35,481 bases of DNA, taken from a candidate division FCPU426 bacterium (lineage in GTDB: Bacteria; Oederibacteriota; Muellerivitia; Muellerivitales; Muellerivitaceae). Location: contig JASHQZ010000139.1 of NCBI GenBank assembly GCA_030038835.1, positions 1 through 35,481 of the forward strand, given 5' to 3'. Made by a program: the position numbers and the translations under genes. Position 1 is the first letter of the stretch. Each line of letters starts with the position of its first letter. Below are positions 7,452 to 16,028 of this stretch, in pieces. The notes beneath the pieces were generated by a model. The model was not told the DNA's origin and did no database searches. It saw nothing but the letters and a program-made list of their open reading frames with translations.

Positions 7452-8339
7452 TTAATCATTCCAGCCTGGCTCGAGGGAGGCCTTCATACGGTGGACCAAG
7501 GCTTCCAATTCCTTTTTCATTCCCGCCTTTGGCAGTTGGATCCTCTGGCCGTGGCCGGGCAGAATCCACTCGAAATCAAACCGCATCAGCCGCTCCATGG
7601 ATTCGGTTTGTTTGCGCCAGGAATACCATGCCACATTACGGGAAGCCCCCAATTGTTTTCGACGACGGCGCCACCAGAGGTGGTCTCCGGTGAAAAGGTA
7701 TTTATCCTTATAAAGCAAAACACAATGGCCCCGGGTATGGCCGGGGGTGGGGATGATCTTGAAGCCCGGAACGGGTTCCAGTATGTCCATGCCCTTTACA
7801 ATGATTTCAGCGCCGGGTTGGGCGTCCTTATCCTCCTCGTGGATGATTCTTTGGCTCCCGAACTTTTCCGCGTAATGGGCGGCCTCGGCCACGTCGTCCT
7901 GGTGGGTCAAGAAGATAGTGCGGATTCCACCCGCTTCCCCGAACTTGCGCGCCAGGTGGGGAAGGAACTTGGGAGAGTCTATTAGCCAGTTGCCTTCGGG
8001 GTGACGGATGAAATAACTGTTGCCACCGTAGGATTTAGGGGAATTGAAACCGCAGTAGAAAACACCATCCTCGATTTTCAAGGGGAAATCGTCCATGATT
8101 TCCGAGGCCTTATTTTTGTGGAGGGTGCCGATGGACCCAGTTGGGCAGGCTAAAAGGGCCCGAAAGGCGGCCTGGGCTTCTTCAGGGGTCTTGGGCTGGC
8201 GCTGGACGAAGGAGGTGTTCCCCCCATCCTCGAAAACGGCGGGGGCCAGCTGGCGGCAGGTGTCACAGTCAATGCAGGTGGAATCCACGAAAAACTCGCC
8301 CGCTACGTTTTGGGGAACAATTTTTTTGAAGTCCGCCAT
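7452..8339 (-). CDS. Ferredoxin / metallo-beta-lactamase-fold fusion protein
   Basis: The 295-residue product has an N-terminal ferredoxin-like module with Cys22, Cys25, Cys28 and a later ACPTG cysteine (about 66), enough for one [4Fe-4S] cluster. A metallo-beta-lactamase fold follows, with LTHQDDVAEAAH in place of HxHxDH, then TPGHTRGH, FTGDHLW and PGHGQR. This architecture is known in cyanobacteria and plants, where the THxDD variant also occurs; the substrate is not established. AGGAGG stands 6 nt before the ATG at 8339, so this start is preferred to the GTG two codons earlier. It diverges from zwf, and a redox link to NADPH production is conceivable but only inferred. Confidence 0.85.
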   Translation of the reverse strand: MADFKKIVPQNVAGEFFVDSTCIDCDTCRQLAPAVFEDGGNTSFVQRQPKTPEEAQAAFRALLACPTGSIGTLHKNKASEIMDDFPLKIEDGVFYCGFNSPKSYGGNSYFIRHPEGNWLIDSPKFLPHLARKFGEAGGIRTIFLTHQDDVAEAAHYAEKFGSQRIIHEEDKDAQPGAEIIVKGMDILEPVPGFKIIPTPGHTRGHCVLLYKDKYLFTGDHLWWRRRRKQLGASRNVAWYSWRKQTESMERLMRFDFEWILPGHGQRIQLPKAGMKKELEALVHRMKASLEPGWND

Positions 8340-8455
8340 AAACACCCTCCTCAGTCGACAGCCGGGCGGGCGGGATCATGACTTTTAGGCCTTGCTGGGA
8401 CCGTCGACGGGTAGCTGTCACCTCGTTTTGGGTTTCACCCTAAAAACACGAGTTT

Positions 8456-8469
8456 CCCCAAGTTTGGGG
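8456..8469. repeat. Short perfect hairpin in the zwf upstream region
   Basis: CCCCAA and TTGGGG are separated by 2 nt. A 10-nt palindrome, CCGTCGACGG, lies at 8401-8410. Both fall in the 215-bp divergent gap between the ferredoxin-MBL gene and zwf and may be operators or leader structures. Confidence 0.4.
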
Positions 8470-8474
8470 CAGGG

Positions 8475-8503
8475 TTGAAATAATTACAAGGCTCGGTTCA
8501 AAT
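8475..8503 (+). promoter_or_regulatory. Candidate sigma-70-type promoter of zwf-opcA-pgl
   Basis: TTGAAA (8475-8480), a 17-nt spacer and TCAAAT (8498-8503) match the consensus at 5/6 and 4/6. This would leave a leader of about 45 nt before the zwf ATG. A second -10-like TAAAAT at 8512 has no good -35. The choice is tentative. Confidence 0.35.
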
Positions 8504-8554
8504 AAGTCCGCTAAAATAAGGTCTCACCTAAAATCTTTTTTTCCGAGGTTTTTT

Positions 8555-10090
<1,536 letters not shown>

Positions 10091-10142
10091 CTGCGGTCGA
10101 CATTCGTCGGCAAAGCGAAAGGCTTGAACCTTTTCTGCCAAA

Positions 10143-10170
10143 CCGTTGACCGTGGACTGCCGACCGTTGA
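10143..10170 (+). repeat. Degenerate 7-nt repeat array, ACCGTTG type
   Basis: Four heptamers in register (two are CCGTTGA, with CCGTGGA and CTGCCGA between them) lie in the zwf-opcA gap, ending about 20 nt before the opcA start. The spacing and register match the arrays elsewhere in the window, although the consensus differs. Confidence 0.55.
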
Positions 10171-10190
10171 GTGGTTTTAAGAGGTATGAA

Positions 10191-11294
10191 ATGACCGTTT
10201 CAGCCCAATCCATTGAAAAAGACCTGGCCGAGCTCTGGAAGGCCGGGCCCGAGGACAAGGGCCAGGAACTGGGCCTCCAGCGGGTCTATACCACCAACCT
10301 GGTGGCCTATGCCTCGGACCATGGGGAAGGGTACCGGGTAGAGCAAATCCTCAACGACTTGGCGGAAAAGCACCCGGGTCGCTACATCCTGGTTCGGCCC
10401 GCAGCCGACCGCAGTGAACCCCCCCTGCGTTCCTACCTTTCCGGCCATTGCCTCTTCGGCGCGGGCCGAGAAAAGAGGGTCTGCTGCGACCTCATCAAGC
10501 TAGTGGCCCAGCCCGAAATCATCGAAAACCTCTACGGCTTCGCCTTCTCCCTCTTGATGCCCGACCTGCCGGTGGAGTTTTGGTGGCCCGGCGACCTGCC
10601 CTATGAAAACGCCTTTTTCGAGAAGATGGCCCAGGAATCCAACCGCGTCTGGGTGGATTCCTCTAAGTTCAAAAAGCCCGTGCAATCCCTCACCCGCCTG
10701 GCCGCCTTCTGGCACAGCCGCTACCCCCACACCTTCCTGGGCGACCTGAATTGGATCCGCATCCAAAGGTGGAGGTCCTTGATCGCCGAGCTTTTCGATG
10801 GGGAATGGTCCAAGGCCCTGAAGGATATCCGCAAGGTCACCATCGAGTATGGGGAGGGAACCCAGCCCACGCGCAGCTTTTTTTTGGCCTGCTGGCTGGC
10901 GTCCCAATTGGGCTGGCATTACCTGGGGCCCCGACTTTCGGAGTTCACGGACCGCCTCACTTTTGAGGGGGCCCGGGGAAACGTAGAAGTTTTCCTGAAA
11001 CCCGTGCCCGTGCCCGACATGAAACGGGACCGGATTTTCGCCGTAGGGATCGCCACCGGCGGAGGGCAGGAAGGGATTTTCACCGTGGTCCGGGACCAGG
11101 ACCCTTATTGTGTCGTCGCCCGATCGGAGGTCATGCACAAGGTGGCCTTTTCCCGCACCGTTTCCTTCGACCACCTTCATTCCAATGAATTGTTGACCCT
11201 GGGCCTCAAGCATTTGGAGGAAGACCCTCTTTGGAAGAAGACCCTGGCGATGGCCGGATCGGTGTTAGTCAAACCCAAGTTAACCCTGGATTAA
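10191..11294 (+). CDS. opcA: Glucose-6-phosphate dehydrogenase assembly protein OpcA
   Basis: The 367-residue product is recognised by NLVAYASDH (36-44), the MPDLPVEFWWPGDLP segment, a VDSSKF stretch and its place directly after zwf. OpcA is an accessory and allosteric partner of Zwf, and in cyanobacteria it is redox-responsive through cysteines. Cys87 and the adjacent Cys98-Cys99 are candidates here, which is inference. The ATG at 10191 is chosen because AGAGGT lies just upstream; the in-frame TTG at 10146 falls inside a repeat array and has no ribosome site. pgl follows 42 nt downstream. Confidence 0.9.
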   Translation: MTVSAQSIEKDLAELWKAGPEDKGQELGLQRVYTTNLVAYASDHGEGYRVEQILNDLAEKHPGRYILVRPAADRSEPPLRSYLSGHCLFGAGREKRVCCDLIKLVAQPEIIENLYGFAFSLLMPDLPVEFWWPGDLPYENAFFEKMAQESNRVWVDSSKFKKPVQSLTRLAAFWHSRYPHTFLGDLNWIRIQRWRSLIAELFDGEWSKALKDIRKVTIEYGEGTQPTRSFFLACWLASQLGWHYLGPRLSEFTDRLTFEGARGNVEVFLKPVPVPDMKRDRIFAVGIATGGGQEGIFTVVRDQDPYCVVARSEVMHKVAFSRTVSFDHLHSNELLTLGLKHLEEDPLWKKTLAMAGSVLVKPKLTLD

Positions 11295-11336
11295 ACCCAA
11301 CCTGCCACCCCTAAGCGCTACGACCGCGGAGGAAAA

Positions 11337-12221
11337 ATGTCCCCCAAGAAAATGATTCCGGCACACCTGAAGGGCAAAAAAAACAGATCCCCAGCGAAAC
11401 AAAAGAAAAGGAAGTTGAAAACCAGGCCCGCCCCCAAGACCTCCGTTCCCCGGGGACCGAAGGCGGTTCGCCCTAAGGTTTTGCTCTTTCAACCCGAAGT
11501 ACGGGTCTATCCCACGCCGGAGACCTTGTTCCAGGAGTCCGCCCACCAGTTCATGCAGATCGCCCGGGAGGCCGTGAACGAAAGGGGCCGCTTTCTGGCG
11601 GCACTCTCCGGAGGGGCCACTCCCCGGGGACTATTCCAACAGCTCACCGAGGAGCCCTACCGGACTCTCATTCCCTGGGCCAGAACCTATTTTTTCTGGG
11701 TGGATGAGCGCCACGTGCCCTTGGATCACGAAACCAGTAACTATCGAATGACGCAGGAGTGCCTGCTGTCCCGCGTGCCCATTCCCAAAGAAAACCTATT
11801 TCCCGCCACGAACGGGTCCCTGCCCGTGGACAAGGCGGCCTCGGCGTATGAGATGAAGTTGAGGAAATTCTTTGGAGACGCCTCGGCCCCGGTTTTCGAC
11901 CTGGCCTTGATGGGCATGGGAGAGGATGGCCATACGGCCAGCCTATTTCCCGGCGTGCCCCAAGTGAACGAGATGGAAAAATGGGTGGTGGGTTATTTCG
12001 TGGATGAGGCCCGTAAAGAAAGGGTATCCCTCACCTTCCCGGTCTTGAACGCCGCCCGGTTCCTAATGGTTTTGGTGGAGGGAGAGAAAAAGGCGGCTAT
12101 TGTGAAGGAAAGTTTGGGCGGCTCTTCCGAGCCTCCCCGCTATCCCATCCAATACCTGCGTCCCGCCACGGGAAAGCTGGCGTTTTTTCTCGACCAGTCC
12201 GCGGCCGCCTTGCTTCCCTAA
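11337..12221 (+). CDS. pgl: 6-phosphogluconolactonase with a basic N-terminal extension
   Basis: The 294-residue product hydrolyses 6-phosphogluconolactone to 6-phosphogluconate. Family motifs are LSGGATPRG, WVDERHVPLDHETSNY and GMGEDGHTASLFPG. The enzyme domain begins near residue 50. Before it lies a disordered-looking tail of about 47 residues with 18 Lys/Arg and no acidic residue, roughly the excess over the usual 230-250 residues. GGAGG just before the ATG supports this start, so the tail is probably translated. It is last in zwf-opcA-pgl and convergent with the regulator at 12230, only 8 bp away, with no clear terminator between them. Confidence 0.93.
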   Translation: MSPKKMIPAHLKGKKNRSPAKQKKRKLKTRPAPKTSVPRGPKAVRPKVLLFQPEVRVYPTPETLFQESAHQFMQIAREAVNERGRFLAALSGGATPRGLFQQLTEEPYRTLIPWARTYFFWVDERHVPLDHETSNYRMTQECLLSRVPIPKENLFPATNGSLPVDKAASAYEMKLRKFFGDASAPVFDLALMGMGEDGHTASLFPGVPQVNEMEKWVVGYFVDEARKERVSLTFPVLNAARFLMVLVEGEKKAAIVKESLGGSSEPPRYPIQYLRPATGKLAFFLDQSAAALLP

Positions 12222-12229
12222 ATATGAGG

Positions 12230-13582
12230 TTATTCCCCCGATAGCTTCAAATCGTATTTCTTGATCTTGTTGAAGAGGGTTTTCCTGGTGATGCCGAGTC
12301 TTTCCGCGGCCTTGGATTGGTTGCCGTTGGTCTCGACCAAAGCCTTCTGGATGTTCTCTTTCTCCGCGTCTTCTTTGCTCATGGAACCTTTGGAAGGGGC
12401 CGCGGACTTCCGGGCTTCCATGATTTCCTTCGGCAGGTCCTTCACTGTAATGCCGGAGTCTTTGGTCGTGATGACCATGCGTTCGATGACATGCTTCAAT
12501 TCCCTTACGTTGCCGGGCCAGCCGTAATTTTTAAGCTTCTCGAGGACATCGTTGGAAAGAAGGCTCAGTTTTCTTCCGAAGGCCTGGCAGGCTTCCTTGA
12601 AGAAGAAATGGGCCAGCTGCTCGATGTCTTCCGGCCGGGACCGCAAGGGGGGAAGGGTGATGGGCACCACATTCAAGCGGTAAAACAGGTCGGCCCGAAA
12701 TCGGCCTTCCTGCACTTCCTTTTCCAGGTTGCGGTGGGTAGCCGCGATAATCCGCACATCCAGGGGGATTTCCCGGTTTCCCCCCAGGCGTCGGAGAGTT
12801 TTCTGTTCAAGGACCTTCAGGAGTTTAGTCTGGACAGCCGGCGTCAGCTCGCCGATTTCGTCCAGGAAGACGCTGCCGAACTGCGCCTCTTCAAAAAGGC
12901 CACGCTTTTGTTTGCGCGCGTCGGTGAAGGCGCCCGGTTCGTAGCCGAAAAGCTCCGACTCTAAAATGGTCTCGGGCAGCGCCCCGCAGTGGAGTTCCAC
13001 GAAGGGCTGGGAAGCGCGGGGAGAAAGGGAGTGAAGGAGTTTGGCGATATGCTCCTTGCCCGTGCCGGTTTCGCCCAGAATCAGGGCCGTAATTTTGTCC
13101 TGTTGGGCCACCTGTTCGATTTGATCATAGATTTTTTGCATTTCCGGGTCGGTGAGAAAAAGATAGTCCTTGCGGTAAAGTTCCCGCCGCTGCTTCTTGA
13201 GGGCGGAAACTTCCCTCAGAAGGCCCTGTTTCTCGGCGATCTTCTTGATGACGATCTTCAGCTTTTCGACGTTCAGGGGCTTTTCCAAGTAATCCTCGGC
13301 GCCCATCTTCATGGCTTGCACTGCCGTATCCACTGAACCCTCGCCCGTGATCATGACCACCCGGGCAGGCATTTTCCGTTCGTTGATTTGACCTAAAACC
13401 TCCAAGCCGACCATATCCGGCAGGTGGACGTCTAGGAGGATGACATCAGGATTCAGGGTCTCGGCTCGCTCCAGGCCGTCCTTGGCGGTGAAGGCTGAAA
13501 AAGCCTCGTGTCCTTCCTGCTGGATGAATTTGGAAAGGATTTTGGCGATGCCTTCTTCGTCGTCGATGATAAGCACTTTCAT
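12230..13582 (-). CDS. NtrC-family sigma-54-dependent response regulator (orphan)
   Basis: The 450-residue product has three domains. The receiver (1-120) has acidic pair Asp7-Asp8, phosphoacceptor Asp51, Thr79 and Lys101. The AAA+ ATPase (about 140-375) has Walker A GETGTGKE, sensor loop GAFTDA, Walker B FLDEIGEL and the R-finger region FRADLFYRLNV. A Fis-type helix-turn-helix closes the protein (NQSKAAERLGITRKTLFNKIKKY). It would activate sigma-54 promoters when phosphorylated. The loop is GAFTDA rather than the commonest GAFTGA; the Thr that contacts sigma-54 is kept. GGGAG precedes the ATG. No histidine kinase is adjacent. Confidence 0.93.
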   Translation of the reverse strand: MKVLIIDDEEGIAKILSKFIQQEGHEAFSAFTAKDGLERAETLNPDVILLDVHLPDMVGLEVLGQINERKMPARVVMITGEGSVDTAVQAMKMGAEDYLEKPLNVEKLKIVIKKIAEKQGLLREVSALKKQRRELYRKDYLFLTDPEMQKIYDQIEQVAQQDKITALILGETGTGKEHIAKLLHSLSPRASQPFVELHCGALPETILESELFGYEPGAFTDARKQKRGLFEEAQFGSVFLDEIGELTPAVQTKLLKVLEQKTLRRLGGNREIPLDVRIIAATHRNLEKEVQEGRFRADLFYRLNVVPITLPPLRSRPEDIEQLAHFFFKEACQAFGRKLSLLSNDVLEKLKNYGWPGNVRELKHVIERMVITTKDSGITVKDLPKEIMEARKSAAPSKGSMSKEDAEKENIQKALVETNGNQSKAAERLGITRKTLFNKIKKYDLKLSGE

Positions 13583-13903
13583 GCCAACTCTCCCTTGGAA
13601 AATATTTTAAGAAGTTGGTATCGCACCGATTTCCTTTTCAACGAAGAGGCATCGACGCACACCGACCCTCTTTCATACAGGAAAATCGATACCTAGCTGC
13701 TTTGGGCGAGGGAGCCGAAAAACTAACCAATTTTAACGTTTTTTGAGGTTCTTTTCCGAAAAATGAGTTTTGACAAATATTCCGGCTCGATTTTTTAACA
13801 GCACAAATAGTGGCTGGAAATGGCAAACCGCCGGTTCTTCAAAGATATTTGGCATATTTGGGAGTTGGGGCACGGTAGAGCGTTTGGACAGGCGCCCGAT
13901 TTC
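13583..13903. other. Intergenic stretch between ndh stop and regulator start
   Basis: These 321 bp should hold the promoter of the regulator (minus strand) and the 3' end of the ndh transcript. I looked for a sigma-54 site (GG-N10-GC type), a strong hairpin with T-run and small genes, and found none that I would defend. Confidence 0.4.
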
Positions 13904-15166
13904 TTAAAACCGGCTGATATCCCTTCCAAAGAGGCCGGTTTTAAGCCAGTCGAAAATCACGAGCAACTTGTTTTTCCAGCTCACCAGCCTCGTCAAATAG
14001 GCCGAACGCCAGAGGAAGTAAGTGGTCCTGCCCTTCCCCTTGATTTCGGGCAGGTCGGCGATGGCCGCATCCTCCCCGACATAGGCTAACATTCCGTGAT
14101 GGCGGTATCGAAAGGGAATGACAGGTTTCCCTCTGGCCAGGTCGTTGAGGGCCTTGCCCAGGTAAGCCCCTTCCTGCATGGCCACTTGGGCCGTGGCGGG
14201 ATAGTTTTTGCCAATGACGCAGGAGCAATCCCCCAGGGCATAAACCGAATCCTGTCCCTGGACCTTGAGAAGGTCGTCGACCAGGAGGCGGGAAGACTTG
14301 TCCTTGGGGAGGTTGAAGTTGTTGACCGCGATGGTGGGCCCCAGGCCCGTGGACCAAACCACCATCCCGAAGGAGACCTCGGACCCGTCGTTGAGGATAG
14401 CGCGGTCCTTTTCAAGTTTCACGGTTCGGATGCCGGTGCGCACCTGGATTTTTTCGCGCTGGAAATGACGAGTGGTGTAGTCGCTGAGGGACTTATCGAA
14501 GGCGCTGAGGATATGGTCGGCGGCGTCCACCAAGGTGATAGTGACGTCGGCAATCAGGGAGGGGTAGCAAGCCTTGACTTCCTTCATCACGAAATCGTGC
14601 AATTCGGCCGCGAATTCCACCCCCGTTGGCCCCCCTCCCACCACCATGAAATGCAAAAGCTGCCGCCGTCTTTCCGGGGACACGGCGGGTTCGGACGCCT
14701 GCTCGAAACATTCGATGGTGCGCCGCCGGATGCGGCGGGCGTCCTCCGCCGTCTTGAGGAAAAGGGCGTTTTCGACGACTCCGGGAATGCCGAAGGTATT
14801 GACCTTGGCGCCTACGGCAATCACCAAGAGATCGTAAGGAATCTCAAAGAGTTCCTGCCCACCGGGGGTTTCACACCGGACGACTTTTTGGCCAGCGTCG
14901 AGCCCGCGGGCCGAGGACAGGTAAAAACGGACGCCTTTCAAGGCCCGGCGGACCGGTTCGATGATACTCCTAAATTCCACGGTGCCTACAGTGGAACTGG
15001 GCAGAAGGGGCGTGAAGAGGAAATGGTTGCGGGAGGCAATCAGCGTTACGTCGTAAGCCCGGTTTTCGAGCTTCTTCAGGAAGGTAAGACCGGAGAAGCC
15101 CGCTCCCAACACGACCAGCTTGGGTTTGGAGGCTAAGGGACTGGGGGCGGAAAAAAATTCGGGCAT
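13904..15166 (-). CDS. ndh: Type II NADH dehydrogenase (NDH-2)
   Basis: The 420-residue flavoprotein should oxidise NADH and reduce quinone without pumping protons, at the inner face of the membrane. Seen: FAD-binding GAGFSG (21-26), a second dinucleotide motif GGGPTGVEFA, VYALGDCS, and a membrane-associating C-terminus (LWRSAYLTRLVSWKNKL then FDWLKTGLFGRDISRF) typical of the family. The ATG at 15166 is the only reasonable start before the first beta-strand. It has no Shine-Dalgarno and lies inside the 3' arm of an 11-bp hairpin followed by seven Us. The gene lies 63 nt behind the pilin-like gene in the same direction. Confidence 0.93.
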   Translation of the reverse strand: MPEFFSAPSPLASKPKLVVLGAGFSGLTFLKKLENRAYDVTLIASRNHFLFTPLLPSSTVGTVEFRSIIEPVRRALKGVRFYLSSARGLDAGQKVVRCETPGGQELFEIPYDLLVIAVGAKVNTFGIPGVVENALFLKTAEDARRIRRRTIECFEQASEPAVSPERRRQLLHFMVVGGGPTGVEFAAELHDFVMKEVKACYPSLIADVTITLVDAADHILSAFDKSLSDYTTRHFQREKIQVRTGIRTVKLEKDRAILNDGSEVSFGMVVWSTGLGPTIAVNNFNLPKDKSSRLLVDDLLKVQGQDSVYALGDCSCVIGKNYPATAQVAMQEGAYLGKALNDLARGKPVIPFRYRHHGMLAYVGEDAAIADLPEIKGKGRTTYFLWRSAYLTRLVSWKNKLLVIFDWLKTGLFGRDISRF

Positions 15167-15189
15167 GGTGTTAGCTTAACCATGCCCGA
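15151..15189 (-). terminator. Terminator-like hairpin overlapping the ndh start codon
   Basis: Arms at 15159-15169 and 15179-15189 are perfectly complementary over 11 bp (TCGGGCATGGT on the plus strand), with a 9-nt loop. In the minus-strand RNA the stem is followed after one A by seven Us (15157-15151). It lies 40 nt past the pilin-like stop and contains the ndh ATG (15164-15166). Confidence 0.75.
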
Positions 15190-15229
15190 TCCAGCTTACA
15201 ATATTCCGTTAACTCTTGTTACGCGAATG

Positions 15230-15685
15230 TCACTCAAACCCGTAAAAGGAATAGGGAAGGCCTTTGGAATCCTGCACAGTGCTGTTTACGTACACGCTTC
15301 CGAAGTTGCTGTCGTAAAGCCATCCCGTGCCGCTTCCCGTCGGAACCGAACTCATTATGGTCATGGTGACCAAGTTCCCCGCCGGGCTCGTGGCGCCAGC
15401 CACGAAGGCACCCGTTACCTTCACAGAGGAGAGGTTGTCCAGGTAACGGCTGAAGCCGTAAATGCTCATGGATTCCAGCGTGGACGGCCAAGTGCCTTGG
15501 GTGTCGCCGTAGTAAATCGAAGCGGCGGATTTAATGGAACCCAAGTTGCCCTTGGTCGACCCTTCCCTGGATTTTTCCAACATTTGGGCGAACCGCGGAA
15601 TCGCAATGGCCGCCAAAATTCCGATGATTGCGACAACAATCATCAGCTCAATCAAAGTGAATCCTTTTTGCTTTAAACGAATCAT
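15230..15685 (-). CDS. Type IV pilin-like / pseudopilin protein
   Basis: The 151-residue product has a class III signal: a basic leader of eight residues ending in Gly8, then FTLIELMIVVAIIGILAAIA with the conserved Glu at mature position 5. Prepilin peptidase would cleave after Gly8 and N-methylate Phe. The rest is a short globular domain with WPSTLESM and a C-terminal SKGLPYSFYGFE, similar in size to PilE/GspG-type subunits. AGGAGG lies 5 nt before the ATG at 15685; the GTG one codon earlier is too close. No pilus assembly gene is in the window, so whether it belongs to a pilus, a type II secretion system or a competence system is open. Confidence 0.9.
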   Translation of the reverse strand: MIRLKQKGFTLIELMIVVAIIGILAAIAIPRFAQMLEKSREGSTKGNLGSIKSAASIYYGDTQGTWPSTLESMSIYGFSRYLDNLSSVKVTGAFVAGATSPAGNLVTMTIMSSVPTGSGTGWLYDSNFGSVYVNSTVQDSKGLPYSFYGFE

Positions 15686-16028
15686 CACAGCCTCCTTCAG
15701 TTATTTTGTAATACATTTTCCAATAAATTTTATCGTTTTAATATAAACTTTGGACGCTACAACCAGCCCTTTTGTTTTGGAAAGATTACCACAATAAAAG
15801 TGCGAAAATTGTTAAAGAAATCATCATTTTTAGGAGGATTAGGCAAATCCTTAGGTAAACGGGAACCTTAAGTTTAAAAAACCCCAATTAGCCCCTGGTG
15901 ATGAAAACGCTTCCAAAAACTCTATCTCCTGCCATCGGACGTACTGAAGTTTTAAGGACCTGACTTAAAACATTGCTACCTAAAGGTTATGTTGGGTAAA
16001 TAAGGAAAAGTTCCTTGTTTAGAAGATT
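15686..16028. other. AT-rich intergenic stretch between tkt and the pilin-like gene
   Basis: About 340 bp of clearly lower GC than the genes. It presumably holds the pilin promoter (minus strand, near 15715-15770) and the tkt 3' end. I see no convincing gene, strong hairpin or sigma-54 site. Confidence 0.4.

Noticed and set aside
13583-13903. Sigma-54 promoter near the NtrC-type regulator
   Set aside because: No GG-N10-GC element with acceptable flanks on either strand; GGC-containing words there lack the downstream TGC.
14096-15136. Long open frame on the plus strand opposite ndh
   Set aside because: It is the antisense of a strongly conserved NDH-2 gene; the composition is that of a GC-rich shadow frame and no family motif is seen.
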